This document shows, in pieces, positions 27,961-37,887 of a DNA stretch of 64,000 nt (position 1 is the stretch's first letter; each line of letters starts with the position of its first letter). A model generated the notes under the pieces. The model was not told where the DNA came from. It was given only the letters and a program-made list of their open reading frames with translations, and made no database searches. Position numbers and translations under genes: made by a program. The stretch comes from Meridianimaribacter flavus (GTDB lineage Bacteria; Bacteroidota; Bacteroidia; Flavobacteriales; Flavobacteriaceae): positions 67,001 through 131,000 of the forward strand of contig NZ_SOQZ01000003.1 in NCBI RefSeq assembly GCF_004366715.1, given 5' to 3'.

Positions 27961-28788
27961 ATGTCAGTAAGAAAATTAAAACCGATCACATCAGCTCAGC
28001 GTTTTAGAGTAGTAAATGGATTTGACGCCATCACTACTGATAAGCCGGAGAAAAGTTTACTTGCTCCGAACAAAAGATCTGGTGGTAGAAACAGTCAAGG
28101 AAAAATGACCATGCGCCATATTGGTGGAGGTCATAAGAAGAAGTATCGTATCATTGATTTTAAGCGTAACAAAACTGGAATTCCAGCTGAAGTTAAAACA
28201 ATTGAATACGATCCAAACAGAACAGCTTTTATCGCGTTATTGAACTACCAAGACGGAGAAAAAAGATACATTATTGCTCAAAACGGTATACAAGTTGGAC
28301 AAAACATTGTTTCGGGTAAAGAAGGTATCGCTCCTGAAATTGGTAATGCAATGCCTTTAAGCCAAATTCCTCTTGGTACTATTATCTCTTGTATAGAGTT
28401 ACGTCCAGGTCAAGGAGCAGTTATGGCAAGAAGCGCAGGAGCGTTTGCTCAATTAATGGCAAGAGACGGAAAATTTGCAACTATTAAATTACCATCAGGT
28501 GAAACACGTTTAGTGCTTGCAGATTGTATGGCAACAATAGGTGTTATATCAAACTCTGACCACCAGTTGTTAGTATCTGGTAAAGCAGGTAGAACACGTT
28601 GGTTAGGAAGAAGACCTAGAGTGAGACCAGTAGTAATGAACCCAGTTGATCACCCAATGGGTGGTGGAGAAGGACGTTCGTCTGGTGGACACCCAAGATC
28701 TAGAAATGGTATTCCAGCTAAAGGTTATAGAACACGTTCTAAAACCAAAGCGAGTAACAAGTATATTGTAGAACGTAGAAAGAAATAA
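27961..28788 (+). CDS. rplB: 50S ribosomal protein L2
   Basis: A 275-residue L2, one of the most conserved 50S proteins, needed for subunit joining and peptidyl transfer. [20 protein letters not shown] (about 39-58) and the C-terminal [19 protein letters not shown] with the key His in DHPMGGG are present. Full length. Confidence 0.98.
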   Translation: MSVRKLKPITSAQRFRVVNGFDAITTDKPEKSLLAPNKRSGGRNSQGKMTMRHIGGGHKKKYRIIDFKRNKTGIPAEVKTIEYDPNRTAFIALLNYQDGEKRYIIAQNGIQVGQNIVSGKEGIAPEIGNAMPLSQIPLGTIISCIELRPGQGAVMARSAGAFAQLMARDGKFATIKLPSGETRLVLADCMATIGVISNSDHQLLVSGKAGRTRWLGRRPRVRPVVMNPVDHPMGGGEGRSSGGHPRSRNGIPAKGYRTRSKTKASNKYIVERRKK

Positions 28789-28798
28789 TTGAGATAAT

Positions 28799-29077
28799 AT
28801 GGCACGTTCATTAAAAAAAGGACCTTACATCCATTATAAATTAGAAAAGAAAGTTGCAGAAAACGTAGCTTCAAATAAAAAGACTGTTATTAAAACTTGG
28901 TCTAGAGCATCAATGATTTCACCAGATTTCGTAGGGCAGACTATAGCTGTACACAACGGTCGTCAATTTGTACCAGTTTATGTAACTGAAAATATGGTAG
29001 GTCATAAATTAGGAGAATTTTCACCAACACGTTCGTTTAGAGGACATGCAGGTGCAAAAAATAAAGGTAAAAAATAA
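28799..29077 (+). CDS. rpsS: 30S ribosomal protein S19
   Basis: A 92-residue S19, forming a complex with S13 in the 30S head. [11 protein letters not shown] start and [18 protein letters not shown] near the C-terminus are typical. Ten nt after rplB and 8 nt before rplV. Confidence 0.98.
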   Translation: MARSLKKGPYIHYKLEKKVAENVASNKKTVIKTWSRASMISPDFVGQTIAVHNGRQFVPVYVTENMVGHKLGEFSPTRSFRGHAGAKNKGKK

Positions 29078-29085
29078 GTAGAGCT

Positions 29086-29493
29086 ATGGGAAGTCGTAAA
29101 AAACAAATGGCAGATGCTATAAAGGAAGACAGAAAACAAGTTGCTTTTGCAAAGTTGAACAACTGTCCAACCTCACCAAGAAAAATGCGTTTAGTTGCAG
29201 ACTTGGTTAGAGGTCAAAAAGCTGAGAAAGCTCTTCAAATTTTAAGGTTTAGTTCAAAAGAAGCATCTCGTCGCTTAGAGAAGTTATTGTTATCTGCAAT
29301 AGCTAACTGGCAAGCAAAAAACGAAGATGCAAGTATTGAGGACGCAAACCTATTTGTAAAAGAGATCAGAGTTGATGGAGGATCTATGTTAAAAAGATTA
29401 CGTCCAGCGCCTCAAGGTCGTGCACACAGAATTAGAAAACGTTCGAATCACGTAACAGTTGTGATTGGAGCATTAAATAACACACAAAGCTAA
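29086..29493 (+). CDS. rplV: 50S ribosomal protein L22
   Basis: A 135-residue L22, whose beta-hairpin lines the exit tunnel. The core reads [19 protein letters not shown] (about 26-44), and the hairpin tip is around [20 protein letters not shown] basic N-terminal extension of about 20 residues ([17 protein letters not shown]) is longer than in E. coli but usual for Bacteroidetes. Confidence 0.97.
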   Translation: MGSRKKQMADAIKEDRKQVAFAKLNNCPTSPRKMRLVADLVRGQKAEKALQILRFSSKEASRRLEKLLLSAIANWQAKNEDASIEDANLFVKEIRVDGGSMLKRLRPAPQGRAHRIRKRSNHVTVVIGALNNTQS

Positions 29494-29502
29494 GATAGAG
29501 GT

Positions 29503-30222
29503 ATGGGACAAAAAACAAATCCAATCGGAAATCGCTTAGGAATCATCAGAGGATGGGAATCTAACTGGTATGGTGGAAACGATTATGGAGACAAACTTGC
29601 TGAAGACGACAAAATCAGAAAGTACATCCATGCACGTTTATCAAAAGCTAGTGTGTCTAGAGTAATTATTGAGCGTACACTTAAACTTGTAACCGTTACT
29701 ATCACTACTGCAAGACCTGGTATTATTATCGGGAAAGGTGGTCAAGAGGTAGACAAGTTAAAAGAAGAGCTTAAGAAAATTACAGATAAGGAAGTTCAAT
29801 TGAACATCTTCGAAATTAAGAGACCTGAATTAGATGCATTCTTAGTAGGATCAAGCATTGCACGTCAAATTGAAAATCGTATTTCTTACCGTCGTGCAAT
29901 AAAAATGGCTATTGCTGCTGCTATGCGTATGAATGCTGAAGGAATCAAGATTCAAATTAGTGGTCGTTTAAACGGAGCTGAAATGGCACGTAGCGAGCAC
30001 TACAAAGAAGGTAGAATTCCATTATCAACATTTAGAGCCGATATTGACTATGCTTTAGTTGAAGCTCATACTACTTACGGTAGATTGGGAATTAAAGTAT
30101 GGATCATGAAAGGTGAAGTATATGGTAAAAGAGAACTTTCTCCACTTGTAGGGTTGTCTAAAAAACAAGGTAAGTCTGGTGGAGGACGTGGTGGGAACAA
30201 TAAATCTCGTCGCAGAAAGTAA
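29503..30222 (+). CDS. rpsC: 30S ribosomal protein S3
   Basis: A 239-residue S3, part of the mRNA entry channel and its helicase. [14 protein letters not shown] start, KH-type domain with [17 protein letters not shown] (about 68-84), then [14 protein letters not shown] in the C-terminal domain. The tail is Gly/Arg/Lys-rich ([17 protein letters not shown]). Confidence 0.98.
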   Translation: MGQKTNPIGNRLGIIRGWESNWYGGNDYGDKLAEDDKIRKYIHARLSKASVSRVIIERTLKLVTVTITTARPGIIIGKGGQEVDKLKEELKKITDKEVQLNIFEIKRPELDAFLVGSSIARQIENRISYRRAIKMAIAAAMRMNAEGIKIQISGRLNGAEMARSEHYKEGRIPLSTFRADIDYALVEAHTTYGRLGIKVWIMKGEVYGKRELSPLVGLSKKQGKSGGGRGGNNKSRRRK

Positions 30223-30240
30223 TTTTTAAAGTAAAAGAAA

Positions 30241-30660
30241 ATGTTACAACCGAAAAAAACAAAATTTCGTAAAGTCCAAAAAGGACGTATGAAAGGAAAT
30301 TCCGGAAGAGGACACCAGTTATCTAATGGAATGTTTGGTATAAAATCACTCGATTCGAATTTCTTAACATCACGTCAAATAGAAGCAGCTCGTATTGCCG
30401 CAACACGTTACATGAAAAGAGAAGGGCAACTTTGGATTAAAATATTTCCAGACAAGCCTATAACAAAGAAACCTCTTGAAGTACGTATGGGTAAAGGTAA
30501 AGGTTCTGTAGAATATTGGGTAGCTGTGGTAAAACCAGGAAGAGTTTTATTTGAAGTTGGAGGTGTGCCTTTAGAAACTGCTAAAGAAGCATTACGTTTA
30601 GCAGCTCAAAAGTTACCAGTTAAAACAAAGTTTATAATAGCTCGAGATTACGAGGCTTAA
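30241..30660 (+). CDS. rplP: 50S ribosomal protein L16
   Basis: A 139-residue L16, which organises the A-site and binds tRNA elbows. [19 protein letters not shown] start, [13 protein letters not shown] and the [19 protein letters not shown] signature (about 83-101). Eighteen nt after rpsC. Confidence 0.98.
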   Translation: MLQPKKTKFRKVQKGRMKGNSGRGHQLSNGMFGIKSLDSNFLTSRQIEAARIAATRYMKREGQLWIKIFPDKPITKKPLEVRMGKGKGSVEYWVAVVKPGRVLFEVGGVPLETAKEALRLAAQKLPVKTKFIIARDYEA

Positions 30661-30670
30661 TAGTAGTATT

Positions 30671-30862
30671 ATGAAGCAATCAGAAATTAAACAGCTATCA
30701 ACGGCTGAGTTACAAGAAAAACTTGGTGAGACACAAAAGAGTTATGCTGACCTAAAAATGGCTCACGCAGTATCTCCTTTAGAGAATCCAATCCAGTTAC
30801 GAAACGTAAGACGTTCAGTAGCTAGAATCGCAACTGAATTAACTAAAAGAGAAATACAATAA
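30671..30862 (+). CDS. rpmC: 50S ribosomal protein L29
   Basis: A 63-residue, two-helix protein near the tunnel exit. ELQEKLGETQKSYADLKMAHAV followed by NPIQLRNVRRSVARIATEL is the typical L29 pattern. Ten nt after rplP, 17 nt before rpsQ. Confidence 0.96.
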   Translation: MKQSEIKQLSTAELQEKLGETQKSYADLKMAHAVSPLENPIQLRNVRRSVARIATELTKREIQ

Positions 30863-30879
30863 TTGTATTCCGCTGAAAG

Positions 30880-31137
30880 ATGGAAAAAAGAAACTTAAGA
30901 AAAGAACGTATAGGAGTTGTTACAAGTAACAAAATGCAGAAATCAATTGTGGTATCTGAGGTTAAAAAAGTAAAACATCCTATGTATGGAAAATTCGTGT
31001 TAAAAACGAAAAAATACGTTGCACACGATGAGACAAACGACTGTAACATTGGAGATACAGTAAAGATCATGGAAACAAGACCTTTAAGTAAATCTAAATG
31101 TTGGAGATTAGTAGAAATAATTGAAAGAGCGAAGTAA
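30880..31137 (+). CDS. rpsQ: 30S ribosomal protein S17
   Basis: An 85-residue OB-fold S17, an early binder of 16S r[22 protein letters not shown] at the N-terminus and [20 protein letters not shown] near the C-terminus are diagnostic. Two nt separate it from rplN. Confidence 0.97.
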   Translation: MEKRNLRKERIGVVTSNKMQKSIVVSEVKKVKHPMYGKFVLKTKKYVAHDETNDCNIGDTVKIMETRPLSKSKCWRLVEIIERAK

Positions 31138-31139
31138 TT

Positions 31140-31508
31140 ATGGTACAACAAGAATCAAGATTAAAAGTAGCTGATAACACTGGAGCAAAAGAAGTATTAA
31201 CAATACGTGTTCTAGGTGGAACCAAAAGAAGATATGCTTCTATTGGTGACAAAATAGTAGTTTCAGTAAAAGACGCAACTCCTAACGGAAACATTAAAAA
31301 AGGAGCAGTATCAACAGCTGTTGTTGTGCGTACAGTAAAAGAAGTAAGACGTCCAGACGGATCTTATATCAGATTTGACGATAACGCTTGTGTACTTTTA
31401 AATCCGCAAGGAGAAATGAGAGGAACACGTGTTTTTGGACCTGTTGCTAGAGAACTTCGTGATAAACAATTCATGAAAATTGTATCATTAGCACCAGAAG
31501 TGCTTTAA
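31140..31508 (+). CDS. rplN: 50S ribosomal protein L14
   Basis: A 122-residue L14, at the subunit interface; the likely binding partner of RsfS, whose gene is at 51388-51759. [19 protein letters not shown] start and [29 protein letters not shown] (key part [10 protein letters not shown]) are typical. Confidence 0.98.
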   Translation: MVQQESRLKVADNTGAKEVLTIRVLGGTKRRYASIGDKIVVSVKDATPNGNIKKGAVSTAVVVRTVKEVRRPDGSYIRFDDNACVLLNPQGEMRGTRVFGPVARELRDKQFMKIVSLAPEVL

Positions 31509-31520
31509 TTGATAAACAAG

Positions 31521-31832
31521 ATGACAAAGCTTAAAATAAAATCAGGAGATACAGTACAAGTAATCGCTGGAGACCACAAAGGATCTGAAGGGAAAGTACT
31601 TAAAGTATTTATCGATAAAAACAAGGCCATCGTAGAAGGTATAAACATGGTAAAGAAACACACTAAACCAAGTGCACAAAACCCTCAAGGTGGTATCGTA
31701 GAAAAAGAAGCACCAATTCATATCTCTAACTTGTCACTTTTAACAAGTAAAGGTGAACCAACAAGAGTAGGATATCAAATGGAAGGTGATAAGAAAGTAA
31801 GATTTTCTACAAAATCTAATGAAGTAATATAA
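31521..31832 (+). CDS. rplX: 50S ribosomal protein L24
   Basis: A 103-residue L24 with a KOW motif, an initiator of 50S assembly. I choose the ATG at 31521 ([21 protein letters not shown]); an in-frame TTG 12 bp upstream abuts the rplN stop and is unlikely. [10 protein letters not shown] is the KOW core, and [15 protein letters not shown] the conserved C-terminal part. Confidence 0.96.
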   Translation: MTKLKIKSGDTVQVIAGDHKGSEGKVLKVFIDKNKAIVEGINMVKKHTKPSAQNPQGGIVEKEAPIHISNLSLLTSKGEPTRVGYQMEGDKKVRFSTKSNEVI

Positions 31833-31834
31833 TT

Positions 31835-32386
31835 ATGGCTTACATTCCAAGATTAAAACAAGAGTACAAGGACAAAATAGTTTCTGCTCTTACAGAAGAA
31901 TTCGGTTATAAAAATGTAATGCAAGTTCCAAAACTTAAAAAGATTGTAATCTCTAAAGGTGTTGGAGCAGCAGTAGCAGATAAAAAATTAATTGATCACG
32001 CTGTTGAAGAATTAACAAAAATATCTGGTCAAAAAGCTGTTGCAACTTTATCTAAAAAAGACGTTGCATCATTCAAATTACGTAAAGGAATGCCAATAGG
32101 TGCTAAAGTAACACTTAGAGGTGAGCAAATGTATGAGTTTTTAGACCGTTTGATTACTTCAGCTTTACCACGAGTTAGAGACTTTGATGGTATTAAAGCT
32201 ACAGGATTTGATGGTAGAGGTAACTACAACTTAGGAGTTACTGAGCAAATCATTTTCCCTGAAATTGATATTGACAAGATCAACAGAATTTCTGGTATGG
32301 ATATTACTTTCGTAACATCTGCAGACACAGATAAAGAAGCACAATCGTTATTAACTGAATTAGGATTACCTTTTCAAAAGAACTAA
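31835..32386 (+). CDS. rplE: 50S ribosomal protein L5
   Basis: A 183-residue L5, binding 5S rRNA and the P-site t[21 protein letters not shown] (about 28-45), then [16 protein letters not shown] and the C-terminal [16 protein letters not shown]. Full length; 2 nt after rplX and 3 nt before rpsN. Confidence 0.98.
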   Translation: MAYIPRLKQEYKDKIVSALTEEFGYKNVMQVPKLKKIVISKGVGAAVADKKLIDHAVEELTKISGQKAVATLSKKDVASFKLRKGMPIGAKVTLRGEQMYEFLDRLITSALPRVRDFDGIKATGFDGRGNYNLGVTEQIIFPEIDIDKINRISGMDITFVTSADTDKEAQSLLTELGLPFQKN

Positions 32387-32389
32387 GAT

Positions 32390-32659
32390 ATGGCTAAAGA
32401 ATCAATGAAAGCCCGTGAGGTGAAAAGAGCAAAAACGGTAGCAAAATATGCTGAAAAACGTAAAGCTTTAAAAGAAGCTGGAGACTACGAAGCATTACAA
32501 AAGTTACCAAGAAATGCATCACCTGTACGTATGCACAACCGTTGTAAATTAACAGGAAGACCAAAAGGATACGTACGTACATTTGGAATTTCTCGTGTAA
32601 TGTTACGCGAAATGGCTAACAAAGGCTTAATACCAGGAGTTAAAAAAGCAAGTTGGTAA
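32390..32659 (+). CDS. rpsN: 30S ribosomal protein S14 (zinc-free type)
   Basis: An 89-residue S14 of the longer class that lacks the CxxC pairs of zinc-binding S14. [23 protein letters not shown] and the C-terminal [11 protein letters not shown] are diagnostic. A 70-nt gap with a hairpin separates it from rpsH, unlike the tight spacing elsewhere. Confidence 0.97.
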   Translation: MAKESMKAREVKRAKTVAKYAEKRKALKEAGDYEALQKLPRNASPVRMHNRCKLTGRPKGYVRTFGISRVMLREMANKGLIPGVKKASW

Positions 32660-32674
32660 ACAAAGAATTATAAA

Positions 32675-32711
32675 TTGGTTTGAAGTTCGAAAACTAATTT
32701 TCGAAAACCAA
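32675..32711 (+). promoter_or_regulatory. Two-part hairpin in the rpsN-rpsH spacer
   Basis: Outer arms TTGGTT (32675-32680) and AACCAA (32706-32711) enclose an inner perfect stem TTCGAAAA (32686-32693)/TTTTCGAA (32698-32705) with a CTAA loop. A one-sided bulge (TGAAG, 32681-32685) interrupts the two parts. It ends 18 nt before the rpsH start and has no T-tract, so it is not a standard terminator. Confidence 0.55.
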
Positions 32712-32729
32712 AACCGCAAATTAATATAA

Positions 32730-33128
32730 ATGTATACAGATCCAATCGCAGATTATCTAACGAGAGTTAGAAATGCAGTAAAAGCTAACCACAGAGTGGT
32801 TGAGATACCTGCATCTAATCTAAAAAAAGAAATTACTAAAATATTATTCGATCAAGGATATATTTTAAGTTACAAGTTTGATGACTCTACAGTACAAGGA
32901 ACTATTAAAATAGCTCTTAAGTACAATAAAGAGACTAAAGAACCTGTAATTAAGAAAATTCAAAGAATAAGTAAACCAGGTTTACGTAAATACGCAAGTG
33001 CTAACGAAATGCCAAGAATCCTTAACGGTCTTGGAATTGCAATTGTTTCAACATCTCACGGTGTATTAACAGGAAAACAAGCGCAAAGAGAAAACGTTGG
33101 TGGAGAATTATTGTGTTACGTTTACTAA
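32730..33128 (+). CDS. rpsH: 30S ribosomal protein S8
   Basis: A 132-residue S8, a primary 16S rRNA binder. MYTDPIADYLTRVRNAVKA start and the C-terminal GLGIAIVSTSHGVLTGKQA with GGELLCYVY are typical. In E. coli S8 represses the spc operon by binding mRNA; the structured spacer just upstream is a natural candidate here, though this is inference. Confidence 0.98.
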   Translation: MYTDPIADYLTRVRNAVKANHRVVEIPASNLKKEITKILFDQGYILSYKFDDSTVQGTIKIALKYNKETKEPVIKKIQRISKPGLRKYASANEMPRILNGLGIAIVSTSHGVLTGKQAQRENVGGELLCYVY

Positions 33129-33145
33129 TTTAAAACAGAAAGAAC

Positions 33146-33688
33146 ATGTCAAGAATAGGTAATAACCCAGTAACTATCCCACAAGGAGTTACAGTAGAAG
33201 TTAAAGACAATGTAATTACTGTAAAAGGTAAATTAGGTGAATTAACTCAAGAATTTTCAGACGTAGATATAGCTGTTGAAGAAGGAAGCGTACAAGTAAC
33301 GCGTTCAACAGATAAAAAAGACCAAAGAGCAAAACATGGTCTTTACAGAGCTTTAATCAACAACATGATTAAAGGTGTATCTGAAGGATGGACAAAAGAA
33401 CTAGAATTGGTAGGTGTAGGTTATAGAGCATCTAACCAAGGACAAAAATTGGATTTAGCTTTAGGATTTTCTCACAACATTATTTTGGATTTAGCTCCAG
33501 AAGTAAAAGTAGAGACAATCTCTGAAAAAGGAAAAAACCCAATCGTAAAATTAACATCTCACGACAAACAATTGGTAGGACAAGTAGCAGCGAAAATTCG
33601 TGCATTTAGAAAACCAGAACCTTACAAAGGAAAAGGAATTAAGTTTGTAGGAGAAGTATTAAGAAGAAAAGCAGGTAAATCAGCTTAA
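33146..33688 (+). CDS. rplF: 50S ribosomal protein L6
   Basis: A 180-residue L6 made of two similar domains near the factor-binding site. [19 protein letters not shown] start; the C-terminal signature reads [21 protein letters not shown]. Seventeen nt after rpsH. Confidence 0.98.
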   Translation: MSRIGNNPVTIPQGVTVEVKDNVITVKGKLGELTQEFSDVDIAVEEGSVQVTRSTDKKDQRAKHGLYRALINNMIKGVSEGWTKELELVGVGYRASNQGQKLDLALGFSHNIILDLAPEVKVETISEKGKNPIVKLTSHDKQLVGQVAAKIRAFRKPEPYKGKGIKFVGEVLRRKAGKSA

Positions 33689-33698
33689 TAGTTTAGTT

Positions 33699-34055
33699 AT
33701 GGCATTAACAAAGAATCAAAAAAGATTAAGAATAAAAAGCAGAATTCGTAAGGTAGTTTCAGGAACTGAATCTAGACCACGTTTAGCTGTATTTAGAAGT
33801 AATAAAGAAATTTATGCTCAAGTTGTGGATGATGTAACAGGTAAAACTATCAGTGCTGCATCTTCAAGAGACAAAGACATTAGTTCTGCAAAAGGTACTA
33901 AAACAGAAATTGCAGCCTTAGTTGGTAAAGCAGTAGCTGAAAAAGCATTAAAAGCAGGTGTAGAAACTATCTCTTTTGACAGAGGTGGATATCAATATCA
34001 CGGAAGAGTAAAATCGTTAGCAGAAGGTGCTAGAGAAGGCGGACTAAAATTTTAA
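33699..34055 (+). CDS. rplR: 50S ribosomal protein L18
   Basis: A 118-residue L18, which with L5 and L25 holds 5S r[23 protein letters not shown] (about 26-45) and the ending [23 protein letters not shown] (key GGYQYHGR) are diagnostic. Confidence 0.98.
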   Translation: MALTKNQKRLRIKSRIRKVVSGTESRPRLAVFRSNKEIYAQVVDDVTGKTISAASSRDKDISSAKGTKTEIAALVGKAVAEKALKAGVETISFDRGGYQYHGRVKSLAEGAREGGLKF

Positions 34056-34061
34056 GACATT

Positions 34062-34586
34062 ATGTATCAAAAATATAAAAACGCAGAATTAGTAAAACCA
34101 GGTGGATTAGATCTTAAAGATCGTTTAGTTGGTGTACAAAGAGTTACAAAAGTAACTAAAGGTGGTAGAGCATTTGGTTTTTCAGCTATCGTAGTAGTAG
34201 GTGATGAAGCAGGTGTAGTAGGACATGGTTTAGGAAAATCTAAAGATGTTGCTACCGCAATTGCAAAAGCAGTTGAAGACGCAAAGAAAAACTTGGTTAG
34301 AATACCAATCATCAAAAAAACTTTGCCACACGAGCAAAAAGGTAAATTTGGTGGAGCTAGAGTAAACATCATTCCTGCTGCTCCTGGTACAGGAGTAATT
34401 GCTGGTGGAGCTGTAAGAACAGTTCTTGAAGCAGTAGGTGTACATGATGTATTATCTAAATCTCAAGGATCTTCTAACCCTCACAACGTTGTTAAAGCTA
34501 CTTTTGATGCTTTATTACAATTAAGAAGTGCTGACACAGTTGCTAAGGATAGAGGAATATCATTAGAAAAAGTATTTAACGGTTAA
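34062..34586 (+). CDS. rpsE: 30S ribosomal protein S5
   Basis: A 174-residue S5, a decoding-fidelity protein. [19 protein letters not shown] (about 18-36), then [27 protein letters not shown] and the C-terminal [16 protein letters not shown]. Full length; 6 nt after rplR. Confidence 0.98.
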   Translation: MYQKYKNAELVKPGGLDLKDRLVGVQRVTKVTKGGRAFGFSAIVVVGDEAGVVGHGLGKSKDVATAIAKAVEDAKKNLVRIPIIKKTLPHEQKGKFGGARVNIIPAAPGTGVIAGGAVRTVLEAVGVHDVLSKSQGSSNPHNVVKATFDALLQLRSADTVAKDRGISLEKVFNG

Positions 34587-34597
34587 TCTTAAGGAAG

Positions 34598-34780
34598 ATG
34601 GCAAAGATCAAAGTAACAAAAGTAAAAAGTACAATCAATCGTACTCAAACCCAAAAGAGAACTTTAGAGGCTTTAGGTTTAAAAAGAATCGGTCAGGTTG
34701 TAGAACATGATGCCACTCCAAATATCGTTGGTATGGTTAATAAAGTTAAACATTTAGTTTCTGTTGAAGAAACAAAATAA
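34598..34780 (+). CDS. rpmD: 50S ribosomal protein L30
   Basis: A 60-residue L30. KVTKVKSTINRTQTQKRTLE followed by LGLKRIGQVVEHDATPNIVGMV is the complete short bacterial form. It lies between rpsE (11 nt) and rplO (12 nt). Confidence 0.97.
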   Translation: MAKIKVTKVKSTINRTQTQKRTLEALGLKRIGQVVEHDATPNIVGMVNKVKHLVSVEETK

Positions 34781-34792
34781 TAAGACATAAAA

Positions 34793-35245
34793 ATGGACTT
34801 AAGTAATTTAAAACCAGCTGAAGGCTCAGTTAAAAATCAAGGAAAAAGAGTAGGTAGAGGACAAGGTTCTGGAAAAGGTGGTACTGCAACACGTGGTCAC
34901 AAAGGAGCAAAGTCTCGTTCTGGATATTCTAAAAAACTTGGTTTTGAAGGTGGACAAATGCCACTTCAAAGACGTGTGCCTAAATTCGGATTTACTAACA
35001 TCAACCGTGTAGAATACCAAGGTGTAAATCTTGATACATTACAACAATTGGTTGACGATAAGAAGATAAAGGATACTATAGATTTTGAAACGCTAGTACA
35101 ATTACGTTTGGCTGGTAAAAACGATTTAGTAAAAATATTAGGTCGTGGAGAATTAAAATCTAAATTAAAAGTATCTGCTCATAAATTTACTGCTTCAGCA
35201 AAAGCTGCTATTGAAGCTGCAGGAGGAGAAGCTGTAACTTTATAA
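34793..35245 (+). CDS. rplO: 50S ribosomal protein L15
   Basis: A 150-residue L15, a late 50S assembly protein. KRVGRGQGSGKGGTATRGHKG (key VGRGQGSGKGGT, about 20-31), then FEGGQMPLQRRVPKFGF, and the C-terminal KFTASAKAAIEAAGG. Thirteen nt before secY, the usual order. Confidence 0.98.
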   Translation: MDLSNLKPAEGSVKNQGKRVGRGQGSGKGGTATRGHKGAKSRSGYSKKLGFEGGQMPLQRRVPKFGFTNINRVEYQGVNLDTLQQLVDDKKIKDTIDFETLVQLRLAGKNDLVKILGRGELKSKLKVSAHKFTASAKAAIEAAGGEAVTL

Positions 35246-35258
35246 GATTATTATAAGT

Positions 35259-36617
35259 ATGAAATTTATAGACACTATAAAAAATGTTTGGAAAATAACG
35301 GAACTAAAAGACCGAATCATGTTAACACTTGGTTTGCTTTTAGTTTACCGTTTTGGTGCACAAATAGTGCTTCCAGGTATTGACTTTACTAAATTATCAG
35401 GATTACAAGGAGATGCTGCCGAAGGTGGATTAATTTGGTTAATCAATGCGTTTACTGGTGGAGGTTTTTCTAACGCATCAGTATTTGCCCTAGGTATTAT
35501 GCCTTATATCTCTGCTTCTATTGTAGTGCAGTTAATGGGAATAGCAATTCCTTATTTACAAAAACTTCAAAAAGAAGGAGCAAGTGGTCAAAAGAAAATC
35601 ACTCAAATAACCCGTTGGTTAACAATAGGTATCTGTTTGGTTCAAGCACCAGGATATTTAGCAAGCTTACCATCATTAACAGGAGTTAACTCAACAAGTG
35701 CACTTTTAGTTAATGGTTTTTCTCCAACTACATTTATGATTTCTTCAGTAATAATATTAGTTACTGGATGTATTTTTGCAATGTGGTTAGGTGAAAAAAT
35801 TACTGATAAAGGTATTGGTAATGGTATTTCATTATTAATTATGGTAGGTATTATAGCTACTTTACCACAATCATTTTTACAAGAGTATGCTGCTAGAGTA
35901 ACACAATCTAATGGAGGTTTAATTATGATTTTAATTGAGCTTGTTATTTGGTTGTTAATTATACTAGGTTCAGTAATGCTAGTTATGGCAGTACGTAAAA
36001 TCGCAGTGCAATATGCAAGACGTACAGCTACAGGTGGATACGAAAAAAATGCATTTGGCTCTAGACAGTTTTTACCATTAAAGTTAAACGCTTCAGGAGT
36101 TATGCCAATCATCTTTGCTCAAGCTATCATGTTTGTGCCAAGTTTAATTGGTAAATCATTTGGATCAGGAGAAGTAGGTACATGGATGCAAACACAGTTT
36201 TCTGATATTTTCGGATTTTGGTACAACCTAGTATTTGCACTCTTAATTATAGTGTTTACATATTTTTATACAGCTATTACAGTACCAACAAACAAAATGG
36301 CTGACGACTTAAAACGAAGCGGTGGTTTTATTCCAGGTATTAGACCAGGAACTGAAACTTCTGAGTATTTAGATAAAATAATGTCTCAAATAACTTTACC
36401 AGGATCATTATTCTTAGCATTAATAGCTGTGTTCCCAGCAATTATTGTAAAGCTTATGGACGTACAAGCTGGTTGGGCATTGTTTTTTGGAGGAACGTCA
36501 TTGTTGATTATGGTAGGAGTTGCAATTGATACCATGCAACAAGTAAATTCTTACTTGTTGAATAAACACTATGATGGCTTGATGAAAACAGGTAAAAATA
36601 GAAAAGCAGTAGCTTAA
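35259..36617 (+). CDS. secY: Preprotein translocase subunit SecY
   Basis: A 452-residue inner-membrane protein with about ten transmembrane helices, the pore of the Sec translocon. Signatures: [15 protein letters not shown] (plug and TM2 region, about 85-99), a [15 protein letters not shown] stretch at TM4-5 region and the cytoplasmic loop [16 protein letters not shown] (about 348-363). Full length. As usual in Bacteroidetes, infA follows directly, without adk or map between. Confidence 0.98.
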   Translation: MKFIDTIKNVWKITELKDRIMLTLGLLLVYRFGAQIVLPGIDFTKLSGLQGDAAEGGLIWLINAFTGGGFSNASVFALGIMPYISASIVVQLMGIAIPYLQKLQKEGASGQKKITQITRWLTIGICLVQAPGYLASLPSLTGVNSTSALLVNGFSPTTFMISSVIILVTGCIFAMWLGEKITDKGIGNGISLLIMVGIIATLPQSFLQEYAARVTQSNGGLIMILIELVIWLLIILGSVMLVMAVRKIAVQYARRTATGGYEKNAFGSRQFLPLKLNASGVMPIIFAQAIMFVPSLIGKSFGSGEVGTWMQTQFSDIFGFWYNLVFALLIIVFTYFYTAITVPTNKMADDLKRSGGFIPGIRPGTETSEYLDKIMSQITLPGSLFLALIAVFPAIIVKLMDVQAGWALFFGGTSLLIMVGVAIDTMQQVNSYLLNKHYDGLMKTGKNRKAVA

Positions 36618-36628
36618 AACTATATACT

Positions 36629-36844
36629 ATGGCAAAACAAGCAGCAATAGAACAAGACGGAACAATCATAGAAGCATTATCTAATGCGATGTTTCGTGTT
36701 GAATTAGAAAATGGTCATATTGTGACTGCACATATATCTGGTAAAATGCGTATGCATTATATTAAGTTGTTACCAGGAGACAAAGTAAAATTAGAAATGA
36801 GTCCTTACGATTTAACAAAGGCTCGTATAACCTATAGATACTAA
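36629..36844 (+). CDS. infA: Translation initiation factor IF-1
   Basis: A 71-residue OB-fold protein that blocks the A-site during initiation. [20 protein letters not shown] and [19 protein letters not shown] are the hallmark segments, ending TKARITYRY. Eleven nt after secY and 4 nt before rpmJ. Confidence 0.98.
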   Translation: MAKQAAIEQDGTIIEALSNAMFRVELENGHIVTAHISGKMRMHYIKLLPGDKVKLEMSPYDLTKARITYRY

Positions 36845-36848
36845 TACG

Positions 36849-36965
36849 ATGAAAGTAAGAGCATCAGTTAAAAAAAGAAGCGCTGATTGTAAATTAGTGC
36901 GTAGAAAAGGTAGACTTTACGTAATTAACAAAAAGAATCCTAGATTCAAACAAAGACAAGGATAA
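36849..36965 (+). CDS. rpmJ: 50S ribosomal protein L36 (zinc-free type)
   Basis: A 38-residue protein encoded between infA and rpsM; it is easily missed because of its size. It begins [20 protein letters not shown] and ends [10 protein letters not shown], the L36 frame. Of the zinc ligands in canonical L36 (CxxC...C...H), only one Cys remains (residue 14). The others are replaced (Ser11 region, Asn27 region and Phe33), so this is a zinc-independent L36. Four nt after infA and 2 nt before rpsM. Confidence 0.95.
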   Translation: MKVRASVKKRSADCKLVRRKGRLYVINKKNPRFKQRQG

Positions 36966-36967
36966 TT

Positions 36968-37342
36968 ATGGCAAGAATTGCAGGTGTAGACATACCAAAA
37001 CAGAAAAGAGGAGTAATCTCTTTAACTTATATCTACGGAGTAGGTAAAAGTAGAGCAAAAGAAATTTTGGCAACGGCTAAAGTTGATGAAAGCACAAAAG
37101 TACAAGATTGGACAGATGATCAAATTGGAGCAATCCGTGACGCTGTTGGAACTTATACTATAGAAGGTGAATTGCGTTCTGAAACTCAATTAAACATTAA
37201 GCGATTAATGGATATTGGATGTTACAGAGGTATTCGTCACAGATCTGGGCTTCCATTAAGAGGTCAACGTACAAAGAACAACTCTAGAACTAGAAAAGGT
37301 AGAAGAAAAACCGTTGCTAACAAGAAAAAAGCAACTAAATAA
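36968..37342 (+). CDS. rpsM: 30S ribosomal protein S13
   Basis: A 124-residue S13, contacting tRNA and the inter-subunit bridge. [26 protein letters not shown] start, and the C-terminal signature [22 protein letters not shown] (key [12 protein letters not shown]). A 105-nt repeat-rich gap follows before rpsK. Confidence 0.98.
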   Translation: MARIAGVDIPKQKRGVISLTYIYGVGKSRAKEILATAKVDESTKVQDWTDDQIGAIRDAVGTYTIEGELRSETQLNIKRLMDIGCYRGIRHRSGLPLRGQRTKNNSRTRKGRRKTVANKKKATK

Positions 37343-37447
37343 TAACAAGACAGTAGTCATTAGTAATTAGACGTTAGATGAATCTGTTCGAAATCGAAAG
37401 GTTTAGGATTCTAACAACTAAAAGCTAACAACTAGAAACTAAAAAAT
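37343..37447 (+). repeat. Low-complexity spacer with short direct repeats between rpsM and rpsK
   Basis: Contains CTAACAACTA twice (37411-37420 and 37425-37434, 14-nt period) and further TAG/TTAG-type repeats (AGTAGTCATTAGTAATTAG, from 37352). No ORF and no strong hairpin. It looks like an expanded simple-sequence spacer. Confidence 0.5.
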
Positions 37448-37831
37448 ATGGCAAAGTCAAGTACTAAAAAACGTAAAGTAATAGTAGATGCAATTGGAGA
37501 AGCGCACATTGCTGCATCTTTCAATAACATCATTATCTCTTTAACAAACAAAAAAGGTGACGTAATTTCATGGTCATCTGCAGGTAAAATGGGATTCAGA
37601 GGTTCTAAAAAGAACACTCCTTACGCTGCACAATTAGCTGCTGAAGATGCTGCAGGAGTAGCAAAAGAAGCTGGATTAAAGAAAGTGAAAGTGTTTGTTA
37701 AAGGTCCTGGAAATGGTAGAGAATCTGCAATTAGATCTATTCACAACTCTGGTATTGAAGTATCAGAAATCGTAGATGTTACTCCATTACCACATAATGG
37801 ATGTCGTCCACCAAAACGTAGAAGAGTTTAA
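37448..37831 (+). CDS. rpsK: 30S ribosomal protein S11
   Basis: A 127-residue S11 on the 30S platform. [20 protein letters not shown] (about 22-41), [21 protein letters not shown], and the C-terminal [17 protein letters not shown] are diagnostic. Followed by a hairpin terminator, so the str-S10-spc transcript probably ends here. Confidence 0.98.
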   Translation: MAKSSTKKRKVIVDAIGEAHIAASFNNIIISLTNKKGDVISWSSAGKMGFRGSKKNTPYAAQLAAEDAAGVAKEAGLKKVKVFVKGPGNGRESAIRSIHNSGIEVSEIVDVTPLPHNGCRPPKRRRV

Positions 37832-37845
37832 TTTATATTTTGAAG

Positions 37846-37887
37846 AATTAATATCAACTGTTTTTTATAGTTGATATTAATTTTTTA
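37846..37887 (+). terminator. Intrinsic terminator after rpsK
   Basis: AATTAATATCAACT (37846-37859) and AGTTGATATTAATT (37869-37882) make a perfect 14-bp stem with a 9-nt T-rich loop, followed by TTTTT. The 3' arm contains the TTG of the following promoter. Confidence 0.8.

Noticed and set aside
32686-32705. Hairpin before rpsH as a rho-independent terminator
   Set aside because: No T-tract follows; termination in the middle of spc would also be unlikely.
34067-34372. 101-codon ORF antisense to rpsE
   Set aside because: Shadow frame with no supporting signal.
35642-36112. 156-codon ORF antisense to secY
   Set aside because: Opposite strand of an essential conserved gene; no recognised domain.
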